DNA from: Bacillus sp. 1NLA3E
GTDB taxonomy: Bacteria; Bacillota; Bacilli; Bacillales; Cytobacillaceae
DNA length: 64,000 nucleotides
Direction of reading: 5' to 3'
Assembly: GCF_000242895.2 (NCBI RefSeq)
Contig: NC_021171.1
Span: 3,010,001 to 3,074,000, forward strand
The notes under the pieces are model-generated. The model was not told where the DNA came from and made no database searches. It was given only the letters and a program-made list of their open reading frames with translations. The position numbers were made by a program, and so were the translations under genes. Below are positions 34,032 to 42,539 of the stretch, piece after piece; the first letter of the stretch is position 1; each line of letters begins with the position of its first letter.

Positions 34032-34679
34032 TTAACAATGCTGTAGCTCTGTTTTTTGCTTCTGCTTAAAATTGTTCCAAATTTTTATGGATATAAAAGC
34101 AATCAAAACAAATGATATGACAACTAAAATGATCCCCATTAAAGACTCACTAAAGCTGATTCCAATAAAGCTATATAACATCATTAAAGGGATGTTCGAA
34201 ATAATTATTGTTAAAATGTAAGTAGAATATTTTAATCCAGCTGCTGCTGATAAAAAACAAATTGCATCTGTTGGAGCTATCGGACAAATGATTCCTAGAG
34301 CTAAAAGCTTATAATTGTAGGACTCCAATGATGTTTTTAATTCTGGGTGTTTTCTCTCTAAATACTGTATAATTTTTTCATTGGAAAAAATTCTCGAAAA
34401 AATATAAACCACGGTTTCGCTTAATATCATGCCTACCATTGATAATAAAAAACCTACGATTGGATCAAAGCATATTCCCCCTAAAATCATAAGGGTTACA
34501 CCTGGTATAAAAATTAGCAACCTAACAACCCATAGAGCAACAAACAACAGCATTGCATATTTTGTATTTCCAGATATAAATTGCTTTAGCGTATCCATGT
34601 CAAGTGAAAATAAATGATTTTGCTTTAATATATAAATGAATAAAATCCATATAGACACAATGGTAATTTTCTTTTTCAA
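34032..34679 (-). CDS. VTT (TVP38/TMEM64-family) membrane protein
   Basis: I place the start at TTG 34,679, downstream of AGGAGAG; an ATG at 34,697 has no ribosome binding site. About 215 residues with six hydrophobic segments. The VTT core is present: RLLIFIPGVTLMILGGICFD (about 62-82), then the re-entrant GFLLSMVGMILSETVVYIFS, and later LALGIICPIAPTDAICFLSA. Bacterial members are DedA-like proteins tied to membrane lipid flipping or membrane stress. A direct-repeat operator shared with the upstream two-component operon lies at 34,748, so it is probably part of that regulon. Confidence 0.85.
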   Translation of the reverse strand: MKKKITIVSIWILFIYILKQNHLFSLDMDTLKQFISGNTKYAMLLFVALWVVRLLIFIPGVTLMILGGICFDPIVGFLLSMVGMILSETVVYIFSRIFSNEKIIQYLERKHPELKTSLESYNYKLLALGIICPIAPTDAICFLSAAAGLKYSTYILTIIISNIPLMMLYSFIGISFSESLMGIILVVISFVLIAFISIKIWNNFKQKQKTELQHC

Positions 34680-34747
34680 TTTCGTCACTCTCCTCATTGC
34701 TTTCTATACATACATCATAAGCAATGGGAATTAAGAAACACCCCGTA

Positions 34748-34772
34748 AAATCCTTAAGGATTCTTAAGTTAA
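34748..34772 (-). promoter_or_regulatory. Direct-repeat operator upstream of the VTT gene
   Basis: Plus-strand TCCTTAAGGA-TTCTTAAGTT (34,751-34,770): two decamers in tandem, matching the pair at 37,241. OmpR-type regulators bind tandem decamers on one helix face. Confidence 0.6.
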
Positions 34773-34816
34773 TGTAAAATAAAAAAGCTTATGGAAACCT
34801 TTAGCCCCATAAGCTA

Positions 34817-35905
34817 TTACCTGTGTATAGGATATTCAATAATAAAATTCATCCAACCTTCTTTATATTCAGCACAAATGATCCCATCATGAAGTTCAAC
34901 AATTCTTTTTGAGATAGTAAGTCCAAGTCCAGTTCCACGATTATCACTTCTTACCTTATCTCCCCGAAAAAACCGTTCAAACAATTTATTAACATTGTTT
35001 ACTGGAGGTTTTTCAGATTTATTTGATACTTTCAAAATTGCTTTGTTACCCTTTGTTTCAAGACTTATATGTAATTCGGATGGTTTCAAGCTGTATTTTA
35101 TCGCATTCATAAAGAGATTTTCATAAACACGGACCATCTTTTCTGCATCAAGTACAACAGGTATATCTTCTTTTGTTATCATCTTTTGAACACTTATGTG
35201 TTCCTTTTCAAATATAGGAATGTATTCTCCAATGATTTGCTCCAATAATCCTCCCAAGTCCACCTCACTTAGGTTTAACTTAACATCAGGACTTGATAAA
35301 CGGGTATATTCAAATAGTTCGTCAATTAGATATTTCAGTCTTTGTGATTTTGAATAAATGGTTTCAAGGTACTCCTGATATTGTATCTTATTGTCATATT
35401 GACCTTTTCTTAATAAATCCAAATATCCAATGATTGATGTCAAAGGTGTACGTAAATCATGGGATACATTTGTTATGAGTTCATTTTTTGCACTTTCTAT
35501 TCGTCTTTCATGTTCAAATTTATTTTCTAACTCTTTTGACATATAATTAATATTTTGAGCGAGCTGGGTTAATTCGTCTTTTCCCTTAGTTTCAATCATC
35601 AAACCCAGTTTTCCATTGGCAATATGATTAACGCTTTCGGAAATGAGCTTCAAATACATTAATTTTTTCCGTACCAATAACAAAAAAAAAGCAATAAAAG
35701 TAAAGATAACTACTGAAAACATAAATAGCATCATCAAACTAATTTGTAATACACTAAACTCTGTCGGGGTCAGGAGTTTCATCCCAATCAGGTTTGAGAT
35801 GAATCGCAAAATAATGTTCAAGATACAAATTGAACCCAAAAAACTAATAGAGATCGAACCAAGAAGCTTTACAAATATCTTATTCCTAAAATGAATTCTC
35901 CTCAT
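34817..35905 (-). CDS. Membrane histidine kinase with HAMP domain
   Basis: 362 residues: two membrane helices (about 12-37 and 50-75) with only a short external loop, a HAMP domain (about 76-128), the H-box ISHDLRTPLTSIIGYLDLL pattern (here VSHDLRTPLT, His about 148), N-box NLFMNAIKYS, and G-box GLGLTISKR. The short loop suggests sensing at or in the membrane. The ATG overlaps the regulator stop by four bases. Its partner is the response regulator upstream. It resembles VanS-like kinases in general plan. Confidence 0.88.
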   Translation of the reverse strand: MRRIHFRNKIFVKLLGSISISFLGSICILNIILRFISNLIGMKLLTPTEFSVLQISLMMLFMFSVVIFTFIAFFLLLVRKKLMYLKLISESVNHIANGKLGLMIETKGKDELTQLAQNINYMSKELENKFEHERRIESAKNELITNVSHDLRTPLTSIIGYLDLLRKGQYDNKIQYQEYLETIYSKSQRLKYLIDELFEYTRLSSPDVKLNLSEVDLGGLLEQIIGEYIPIFEKEHISVQKMITKEDIPVVLDAEKMVRVYENLFMNAIKYSLKPSELHISLETKGNKAILKVSNKSEKPPVNNVNKLFERFFRGDKVRSDNRGTGLGLTISKRIVELHDGIICAEYKEGWMNFIIEYPIHR

Positions 35906-36588
35906 ATTTTATACCCTACGCCCCAAACCGTTTTAATGTAAATGGGGTGTTTCGGATCCTCTTCTACTTTGTCTCTAATTTTTGTAATATGCACCATCAC
36001 GGTATTATCAGATTTAAAAAAGTCTTCCTTCCAAACTGCTACATATATTTTTTCAACACTTAGGACAATCCCTTTGTTACGGGCAAGAAGCTCAAGTATA
36101 TCGAATTCTTTTGGGGTCAGCCTTACTTCCTTCCCTCGTACCCATACCTGTCGAGTATCAGAATTAACGGTTAAATCGCCAATTTCGATGACGGCCTTAT
36201 TGCTGTCAGTGTCAGTATTGTATTTTTTGAATCTTCTTAATTGGGATTTTACCCTGGCAATCAATTCCAAGGGGTTGAACGGTTTTGATAAATAATCATC
36301 TGCGCCGGAAGCAAGGCCCTGGATTTTATCCATAGCTTCTGATTTTGCAGAGAGCATGATGATGGGCATATTACGTTCTCGTCTAATCTTCATACATGCT
36401 TCAATTCCATCCATTTTTGGCATCATTATATCTAAAATAATGAGATCAAACTCCTTATCTTCCAATAATTTTAAGGCTTCGATAGCATCTTCCGCTTTTT
36501 GGGTTTGCATACCCTCATTTTCTAAATAAATCGAAATTAGATTTCTAATTTCTTTATCATCATCAACAATAAGAATTTTAGACTCCAT
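35902..36588 (-). CDS. OmpR-family response regulator
   Basis: ATG 36,588, after GGAGG and 6 bases, gives 228 residues (MESKILIVDDDKEIRN). Phospho-acceptor Asp in LIILDIMMPKMDG, Lys in DYLSKPFN, and a winged-helix domain with LTPKEFDILELLARN and TVWGVGYKI. It overlaps the methyltransferase gene by 11 bases and the kinase gene by 4, so all three are one coupled operon. Its likely sites are the decamer repeats at 37,241 (own operon) and 34,751 (VTT gene). Confidence 0.9.
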   Translation of the reverse strand: MESKILIVDDDKEIRNLISIYLENEGMQTQKAEDAIEALKLLEDKEFDLIILDIMMPKMDGIEACMKIRRERNMPIIMLSAKSEAMDKIQGLASGADDYLSKPFNPLELIARVKSQLRRFKKYNTDTDSNKAVIEIGDLTVNSDTRQVWVRGKEVRLTPKEFDILELLARNKGIVLSVEKIYVAVWKEDFFKSDNTVMVHITKIRDKVEEDPKHPIYIKTVWGVGYKI

Positions 36589-37168
36589 AATATTCCTCCA
36601 CATTTTTTTCTTTCATCGAACAGCTAAAGACATAAGCAGGTGGCACATTTCTAAATTCTCTTTTTATATCTATTTTGGTAAAAAACTTTTCAATGAATGC
36701 CTTTTTAAATATAGTGTATTGGAAAGTAATGAATTGTCCATCCTTGTTTAGGATTTTCGTGGTATTTAATAAAATTTTATTTGAAACCTGTTTTGGTAAA
36801 CTTGCAAATGGAAGACCAGAAATAACACAATCGGCATAAGGGATACCGTACTCCCTTAAATACTGTTCAATATTTTCAGCAGATCCATATACAATGAATA
36901 AATTCTCTTCTTCTTTAAATTTTTCGTTTAATAATAAATAAAATTCCTTATTATTTTCCACTAATAAAATAATTGTATTGGGATCTCTTTTTTTTGACAA
37001 TTTTTCTGTGAATACACCTATACCAGGTCCATATTCGACAATGTATTTTGCTTTCTTAAAATCAATTCCCTCAATCATTTTTTCTCCAAGAAACCTTGAA
37101 CTAGGAAGGATTGCACCCACTGCTTTTGGATTAATTATAAATTGAAATAAGAAAGAGAGCTGTTTCAT
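36578..37168 (-). CDS. SAM-dependent methyltransferase, phospholipid N-methyltransferase-like
   Basis: ATG 37,168, 6 bases after GGGGTGG, gives 196 residues. FIINPKAVGAILPSSRFLGEKM is the PmtA-type opening; VEYGPGIGVFTEKLSKK is the SAM-binding glycine motif, and VISGLPFASLPKQVSNKIL stands in the place of the NPPY-type motif of rRNA adenine dimethylases. PmtA homologues methylate phosphatidylethanolamine; in Bacilli the substrate is unclear. Co-regulation with a kinase and a VTT protein points to membrane lipid remodelling under stress. That link is inferred. Confidence 0.75.
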   Translation of the reverse strand: MKQLSFLFQFIINPKAVGAILPSSRFLGEKMIEGIDFKKAKYIVEYGPGIGVFTEKLSKKRDPNTIILLVENNKEFYLLLNEKFKEEENLFIVYGSAENIEQYLREYGIPYADCVISGLPFASLPKQVSNKILLNTTKILNKDGQFITFQYTIFKKAFIEKFFTKIDIKREFRNVPPAYVFSCSMKEKNVEEYYGV

Positions 37169-37237
37169 ATTTAACCACCCCACTGGTTTGAATTGATAAT
37201 CATACTTTAGAATCCAAACCTGAAGAAAATGGGGCAA

Positions 37238-37261
37238 ATATTCTTAAGAATTCTTAAGTTT
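37238..37261 (-). promoter_or_regulatory. Direct-repeat operator upstream of the methyltransferase-RR-HK operon
   Basis: TTCTTAAGAA-TTCTTAAGTT (37,241-37,260), the same decamer pair as at 34,751, about 75 bases before the methyltransferase ATG. A third CTTAAG lies at 37,271-37,276. Autoregulation is likely. Confidence 0.6.
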
Positions 37262-37428
37262 CCAATAAGCTCTTAAGGGGCAAGTCAGAGATAAGTCCAA
37301 AAACGGCATGCTAGGTGTGAATAAATGTAAATTTGTGCATTTTGAAATATACAACTTACTAATCGTCCTAAATTGGCAAGTGAAATTAACATGATTTAGG
37401 AGTTATTTTGCACCTGTTTTAGTCGCTA

Positions 37429-37473
37429 TTTTAACTTTTTAGCTATCTTAAAATGATAGCTAAAAAGTTAAAA
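37429..37473. repeat. Perfect 19-bp inverted repeat
   Basis: TTTTAACTTTTTAGCTATC (37,429-37,447), 7-base loop, then its exact complement (37,455-37,473). It lies between the divergent kinase-operon start and the AraC gene end. The AT-rich stem has A and T runs at both ends, so it could be a two-way terminator or a small mobile-element relic. Confidence 0.6.
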
Positions 37474-37514
37474 TAAGTTCTTCAATTTAAAATATATAGT
37501 TCTAAAATAACAGT

Positions 37515-37597
37515 CGTGTTATTCCAAAAAATTGGCCCAAAAATGAAAATGGGCGCTTAACTACTGCAGTTAAGCGCCCTTTAATGGAGTAACTAAG
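37515..37597. repeat. Hairpin repeat, copy 15
   Basis: TTATTCCAAAAAATTGGCCC, then perfect 12-bp arms GGGCGCTTAACT (37,551-37,562) and AGTTAAGCGCCC (37,568-37,579), then TTTAATGGAGTAACTAAG. The best-paired copy; it lies downstream of the AraC gene. A half-unit (CTAACGCCCCGGTAGTTTAAG) follows near 37,640. Confidence 0.8.
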
Positions 37598-37742
37598 ATA
37601 AGTCCTTTTGCCATAAAATCAATTAATGGTTCTTCAACTAACGCCCCGGTAGTTTAAGTACAAGCCTTCACAATCTTTATTTCCATCAAAAAATTACGTT
37701 TAGGTATCTTCTAGAAGGTGCCAACTTGCTGGAGCTGATTAA

Positions 37743-38663
37743 TCACACACTTTGTTCATTTAAACTGAGATTTTCTTTCATTCGTTTTATATCCACTCTA
37801 GGTGGAAAACCAAACATACGGGAATATTCTCGACTGAATTGGGATTGACTTTCGTAGCCCACCCTGAAGGCGACATCAGCTACATCTGATGAGTCAATTA
37901 ATAACAAACGTCTAGCTTCCTGTAATCTCAATTGTTTTTGAAACTGAATTGGACTCATAGCAGTTACCTCTTTAAAATGCCGGTGAAGCGAAGCTACACC
38001 CATATTTGCTAATTCTGCAAGTTCCTCGATTCGAAATGACCTTTCATAGTTATTGATGATATGCTCTATAACGTTTTTAATTCGAAATGCATTACTACCT
38101 TGTAATGCCATTTGTTCCAAGGCATCCTTAAACGGCCCCTGTAGAATCCAATAAAGAATTTCTTTCTTGTATAAAGGAGCAAGTTTCGGGATATGTTTTG
38201 GATTGTCTAGCAAAGATGCTAACCTTACTACTGCGTCCAACAATGATGGTTCCACTTCGCTTGTAAACATAGCCCTTTTCGTACTTTTCTTCTGTTCTGT
38301 TTGAATATCTGTGTCATCTAAAGCCTCCAAGATTTCGCTAGGTGAAAATTCAAGTTTGAGAGCTAAATAAGGAAAATCAGTTGAGGCGCTTATCACTTGA
38401 CCTGTGACTGGCAAATCAACGGATGCCACAAGGTACTTACCCAGACCAAACAGAAAGCGTTCCTCTCCCAACCACACCTCCTTCTCACCTTGTATGATTA
38501 GGCAAAATGAAGGCACGTCAACTCTAGAGATAGGTTCTGTAATAGTGGATTCCCGGATTAGAGATAAAGATGGAATAGAGGTGTCATTTACACCGTCACG
38601 ACCTGTATAATGCTTAATTATTTTTGCGAGTTTCTGATGCTTTGTGTAGGTTGTTTCAGACAT
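37743..38663 (-). CDS. AraC-family regulator (AraC_N cupin type)
   Basis: 306 residues: an N-terminal AraC_N domain (PSLSLIRESTITEPISRVDV, PSFCLIIQGEKEVWLGEERF) and two C-terminal helix-turn-helix units (IEELAELANMGVASLHRHFK and DVADVAFRVGYESQSQFSRE). ATG 38,663 follows AAGGAG by 8 bases. It is divergent from the aldo/keto reductase gene, and its likely target is the direct repeat at 38,737-38,767 between them. In this subfamily the regulators often control neighbouring aldo/keto reductase and SDR genes, induced by aldehydes or quinones. The ligand is unknown. Confidence 0.88.
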   Translation of the reverse strand: MSETTYTKHQKLAKIIKHYTGRDGVNDTSIPSLSLIRESTITEPISRVDVPSFCLIIQGEKEVWLGEERFLFGLGKYLVASVDLPVTGQVISASTDFPYLALKLEFSPSEILEALDDTDIQTEQKKSTKRAMFTSEVEPSLLDAVVRLASLLDNPKHIPKLAPLYKKEILYWILQGPFKDALEQMALQGSNAFRIKNVIEHIINNYERSFRIEELAELANMGVASLHRHFKEVTAMSPIQFQKQLRLQEARRLLLIDSSDVADVAFRVGYESQSQFSREYSRMFGFPPRVDIKRMKENLSLNEQSV

Positions 38664-38736
38664 AACGCATTCTCCTTTTTCTTCATCTTTACAAAATCAT
38701 TATACCTTATATTTTTCGAAATCGTAACAACGTTTA

Positions 38737-38767
38737 TAGTATTAGGCAAAAACTTGATAGTAATAGG
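38737..38767 (+). promoter_or_regulatory. Candidate AraC operator
   Basis: TAGTATTAGG and TAGTAATAGG, starts exactly 21 bases apart, the spacing usual for AraC half-sites on one helix face. They lie about 58 bases upstream of the GTG start of the reductase gene. Confidence 0.55.
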
Positions 38768-38824
38768 TTAAAGAATTTTTTCATTTTGTGCCATAATAAG
38801 AAACGTCAGTAAGGAGGGGAAATT

Positions 38825-39625
38825 GTGGAGTCTATCGCTTTGAATAATGGTGTTAAAATGCCGATTTTGGGATTTGGTGTTTATCAAATCAGTCCCAGAG
38901 AGTGCGAGCGGTGCGTTTTGGATGCAATCCAAGTTGGATATCGTTCGATTGATACAGCACAGGTATATGGCAATGAAAAAGCTGTAGGGAATGCAGTCCG
39001 AAAATCTGGTGTGCACCGCGAAAAACTGTTTATTACAACCAAATTGTATATACCGTATGGCGGTTACAAAAAAGCAGTCAATGCGATTGATGAATCATTA
39101 CGGACTTTAAAGCTCGATTACATTGACCTGCTTTTGATGCACGAGCCTTTTCCTGACTATCAAGGGATTTATCATGCCATGGAGGAAGCTTATCAAAGCG
39201 GAAAAATAAGAGCAATTGGAGTTTCTAATTTTAATCCGGATGTATTTATGAATCTGGTAGAATCCTGCAATGTCATTCCTGCGGTCAATCAGGTGGAGAC
39301 ACACGTATTTCGGCAGCAAGCGCAGGCACAGGAAATAATGAAGCAATATGGTACGCAAATCGAATCTTGGGCTCCTTTTACAGAGGGAAAGAATCACTTC
39401 TTTTCTAATGAAACATTAAGAGAGATCGGGCAAAAATATGATAAGTCCAACGCACAGGTGGGTCTTCGATATTTAATCCAACGCGGAATCGTTGTGATTC
39501 CAAAATCCACCCATAGGGAACGAATGATAGAAAATATGGATGTCTTTGATTTTACGTTATCTGCGGATGATATGGCAAAGATTGCCCTGTTGGATGGAGG
39601 CAGAAGTCTGTTTTCATGGTATTAG
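38825..39625 (+). CDS. Aldo/keto reductase (AKR5-like)
   Basis: 266 residues starting at GTG 38,825, after AAGGAGG. The catalytic tetrad is complete: Asp43, Tyr48 (DTAQVYGN), Lys73 (TTKLY) and His106 (LLMHEP). The NADPH site KSTHRERMIEN is near the C terminus. The short length and GFGVYQI opening fit the YvgN/YtbE-type reductases of Bacillus, which reduce methylglyoxal and other aldehydes in the cytoplasm. First gene of the plus-strand run after the AraC regulator; the MFS gene starts 25 bases downstream. Confidence 0.88.
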   Translation: MESIALNNGVKMPILGFGVYQISPRECERCVLDAIQVGYRSIDTAQVYGNEKAVGNAVRKSGVHREKLFITTKLYIPYGGYKKAVNAIDESLRTLKLDYIDLLLMHEPFPDYQGIYHAMEEAYQSGKIRAIGVSNFNPDVFMNLVESCNVIPAVNQVETHVFRQQAQAQEIMKQYGTQIESWAPFTEGKNHFFSNETLREIGQKYDKSNAQVGLRYLIQRGIVVIPKSTHRERMIENMDVFDFTLSADDMAKIALLDGGRSLFSWY

Positions 39626-39650
39626 CTATGTCAATAAGGAGGTCCTTTCT

Positions 39651-40850
39651 TTGAAAGAAGCAGATGTAAAAGTTAATCATGAAACTTCAGAAAGAAGTTA
39701 TTCTCTCATAACAGCAATACTTTTTTGGTGTGGTTTAGTTGTTGTATCTAGCCTATATATCACCATTCCCTTGGTTTCAGTATTTGCAGGAGCTTTTAAA
39801 GTATCAACGTCGCAAGCAGCCTGGACCGGCAGTGCTTTTTCATTTTGTTATGCTGTGGGTTTTTTATTTTTCGGTCCCTTGTCAGATCGCTATGGACGAA
39901 AGCAAATTATATTATTTGGGCTAATTGTGTTAACCATTGTTTCACCTTTAGTTGGATTGTTCGCTAATCTGTCTTGGGTGATAGCTCTTAGAACGATCCA
40001 AGGAATTGCAGCAGCAACATTTGCTCCAGCTGCACTTTCGTATGTAGTAGAATATTTTCCGGCAGAAAAACGGATCACTACAACTGGATTTGTTAGCACA
40101 GGATTTTTAATGTCCGGAATTGTTGGTCAGGTGTTCAGCAGTCTAATAAGTGAGAACTTTGGTTGGATTTATGTGTTCTATATCCTTGGAGTGGTTTATC
40201 TAATCACTGCAATATTAGTAACGTTTTTTATCCCAAAGAGTAATGTCCCACAAATAAAAGGAAGTATGCTTGACTCTTTTAAACAAATGGGAAAGGTTAT
40301 TACACAAAAATCATTACTTTTGTGTTACATCATCACTTTAACGCTTTTACTTTCTTTTGTTGGTATGTATACAACGCTAGGGAGTTATTTAAGTGGTACA
40401 TTCGCTCTAAATAGTCAAGGTATTCTGTATGTAAGATGTGTCGGGATTTTAGGTATGTTAGTTTCTCCGTTTTCTGGAAGACTGGTCACAAAGCTTGGTA
40501 TTCACACCGTTATAAGAGTTGGCTTATCTTTAGCCGTTTTAGGTCTTGCGATTTTAGGAGTTAGCTCTAATTTGTTCTTTCTTATCGTGATGAGTGTAGT
40601 TTTTGTGGCTGGTGTCTCCATAACCATTTCAACCCTAATCTCACTTGTCGGACAATTAGGAGGTATTGCAAGGGGTTCTGCAATTTCACTGTTCTCGTTT
40701 ATTCTATTTATGGGTGCAACTCTTGGACCAATTGTAGCTATTGGTATCTTGAATATAAGTAGCTATCTTTTAACGTTTGAATTGTTAGCACTTTTATTAG
40801 GAGTAGGATTAATCGCCTCAACTCTTATTAAAAGTCGGGACCAGGTGTAA
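39651..40850 (+). CDS. MFS exporter
   Basis: TTG 39,651, 8 bases after AAGGAGG, is the supported start (399 residues). Twelve hydrophobic segments; motif A FGPLSDRYGRKQII between helices 2 and 3 (about 80-95), and WVIALRTIQGIAAATFAPAA in helix 4 fits motif B. It resembles drug-efflux members of the DHA1 type (AraJ/YceJ-like). Sitting between reductases, it probably exports the toxic substrate or its reduced product. The longer upstream frame lies inside the reductase gene and was rejected. Confidence 0.85.
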   Translation: MKEADVKVNHETSERSYSLITAILFWCGLVVVSSLYITIPLVSVFAGAFKVSTSQAAWTGSAFSFCYAVGFLFFGPLSDRYGRKQIILFGLIVLTIVSPLVGLFANLSWVIALRTIQGIAAATFAPAALSYVVEYFPAEKRITTTGFVSTGFLMSGIVGQVFSSLISENFGWIYVFYILGVVYLITAILVTFFIPKSNVPQIKGSMLDSFKQMGKVITQKSLLLCYIITLTLLLSFVGMYTTLGSYLSGTFALNSQGILYVRCVGILGMLVSPFSGRLVTKLGIHTVIRVGLSLAVLGLAILGVSSNLFFLIVMSVVFVAGVSITISTLISLVGQLGGIARGSAISLFSFILFMGATLGPIVAIGILNISSYLLTFELLALLLGVGLIASTLIKSRDQV

Positions 40851-40913
40851 CGAAGGAAAAGGGTAATATTGGTCTTGTTTGTTGAGTTTACTAAAATTTT
40901 AGGAGGATAAAAA

Positions 40914-41564
40914 ATGAATAAAAAACTTATCGTGGTTGTTGGAGCAGGTCCTGGTGTCGGAAATCATGTCGCAAAAAAATTCGGTGTTAATAACTTCCGT
41001 GTTGTCCTAGTCTCCCGTAATCGGGATTCGCTGGATCAATATGTGCAGGTGTTGAGCTCGGAAGGAATAGAAGCTTATGCCGTCGCTGCGGATGCGTCAA
41101 GTCCGGCATCGCTAACAGAAGCTTTTGACCAAATCAAGAAAAAGTACGGTACAACTGATGTGCTAGTGTACAACGCTGCAGTTTTAAAAGGCGGAAAACC
41201 AACTTCCTTGACGGCAGATTCTCTTGTGTCTCATTATCAGGTGGACGTAGCCGGTTCCTTGCATTGTGCACTACAAGTTATCCCGGATCAAGTAGAACAA
41301 AAAGCAGGAACAATCCTCTTCACGGGTGGCGGATTGGCGCTGTATCCTTCGGCTGACTATGCGGCTTTGGGCATAGGTAAAGCCGCGATACGTAACCTAG
41401 CCTTTTCTCTAGCTGAAGAACTAAAGCCTCAAGGCATTTTTGTCGGAATGGTTACAATTGCGGGAGCTGTCGCTCCGGGCACTCATTTTGCGCCTGAACT
41501 CATTGCAGAGAAGTATTGGGAGCTGTATGAAAAACGCGAAGAATACGAAATTGTGTACAGCTAA
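40914..41564 (+). CDS. Short-chain dehydrogenase, atypical active site
   Basis: 216 residues: NADP site VVVGAGPGVGNHVAKKFG, then VLVSRNRDSL and VYNAAVLKGG. Where classical members have YxxxK, this one reads ADYAALGIGKAAIRNLAFSL, so the lysine is displaced and classical catalysis is uncertain. The same change occurs in the SDR subgroup found beside AraC-controlled reductases. ATG follows AGGAGG. Part of the reductase cluster. Confidence 0.8.
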   Translation: MNKKLIVVVGAGPGVGNHVAKKFGVNNFRVVLVSRNRDSLDQYVQVLSSEGIEAYAVAADASSPASLTEAFDQIKKKYGTTDVLVYNAAVLKGGKPTSLTADSLVSHYQVDVAGSLHCALQVIPDQVEQKAGTILFTGGGLALYPSADYAALGIGKAAIRNLAFSLAEELKPQGIFVGMVTIAGAVAPGTHFAPELIAEKYWELYEKREEYEIVYS

Positions 41565-41640
41565 AGCTCATGATTTCTGATTCAAAAACCTTCGTGTTAT
41601 TCGAATATAAAAGCATGCCTTGAATGTCTTGGAAAAAATA

Positions 41641-41663
41641 ATCTCTGTTGGTTCAACAGAGAT
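41641..41663 (+). terminator. Hairpin between the SDR and CMD genes
   Basis: Perfect 10-bp stem ATCTCTGTTG / CAACAGAGAT with loop GTT. No T run follows, so it is more likely a pause or mRNA-stability element than a full terminator. Confidence 0.4.
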
Positions 41664-41761
41664 CAAAGCAACACTAATTAAGATTAGCTTGGCATTCTTA
41701 TTTAATGCATCAAACGGAATCATTTTAATTGAAGAGTTAATGACAAGGCGGAGGTTAAATT

Positions 41762-42517
41762 ATGAACCGTGTAGAAAAGAGCAAGGAAAAATTCAAACAA
41801 CTATTTGGAGATGGAGTACCTGCAACATTTGCTACCGACCCTGACTTTCAGGACATTCTTAGCCATTTCATTTTTGGGGAAGTTTTCTATCAAGGTGATC
41901 TTGATGACAAGCAACGTGAGTTGAGTACCCTAGTCGTTCTTGCTACCAACCAGACGTTGCCCCAACTAAAAGCACATGTTGGTGCTGCACTAAACATTGG
42001 GCTGACACCTGTAGAAATCAAAGAGGCAGTTTATCAATGTGCTCCGTACATTGGATTCCCAAAAACGCTAAATGCCATCAATGAAGTCAATGAGGCTTTC
42101 AAAGCGCAGAATATTGCTTTACCGATTGAAAGTCAAAAGACTGTAAATGAAGATAACCGTTTTGATAAAGGACTTGCCGTGCAGGTACAGATATTTGGTG
42201 ATGTAATTGCAAAAATGCGGGAAAATGCCCCTGCAAACCAAAAGCATATACAGGATTATCTCTCTGCTTTTTGCTTCGGAGATATCTACACCCGTGGTGG
42301 ACTTGATTTGAAAACACGGGAGTTGTTGACCCTCTGCATCGTAAGTAGCTTGGGCGGTGCTGAATGCCAAGTAAAGGCACATGTGCAGGGTAACCTAAAT
42401 GTGGGCAATGACAAGGAAACATTGATCACTGCCATCACCCATTGCCTTCCATACATGGGGTTTCCAAGAACACTAAACGCATTAGCATGCGTTAATGAAG
42501 TTATTCCTGAAAATTAA
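41762..42517 (+). CDS. Double-domain carboxymuconolactone decarboxylase-like protein
   Basis: 251 residues with two CMD domains: residues 25-110 (DKQRELSTLVVLATNQTLPQ, KAHVGAALNIGLTPVEIKEA) and 155-250 (KTRELLTLCIVSSLGGAECQ, KAHVQGNLNVGNDKETLITA). Each ends in a Y.GFP.TLNA motif. CMD-like proteins include true decarboxylases and peroxidase-like AhpD relatives; the CxxC of AhpD is absent. Here the setting among reductases favours a redox or stress role rather than the protocatechuate pathway, which has no other gene nearby. The start ATG follows AAGGCGGAGG. Confidence 0.82.
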   Translation: MNRVEKSKEKFKQLFGDGVPATFATDPDFQDILSHFIFGEVFYQGDLDDKQRELSTLVVLATNQTLPQLKAHVGAALNIGLTPVEIKEAVYQCAPYIGFPKTLNAINEVNEAFKAQNIALPIESQKTVNEDNRFDKGLAVQVQIFGDVIAKMRENAPANQKHIQDYLSAFCFGDIYTRGGLDLKTRELLTLCIVSSLGGAECQVKAHVQGNLNVGNDKETLITAITHCLPYMGFPRTLNALACVNEVIPEN

Positions 42518-42539
42518 GAAAGTGTGTTATTTATTATGT

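Noticed and set aside
39540-39650. Longer N terminus for the MFS protein starting inside the reductase gene
   Set aside because: A perfect AAGGAGG precedes the TTG at 39,651, and the extra residues are an out-of-frame reading of the reductase gene.
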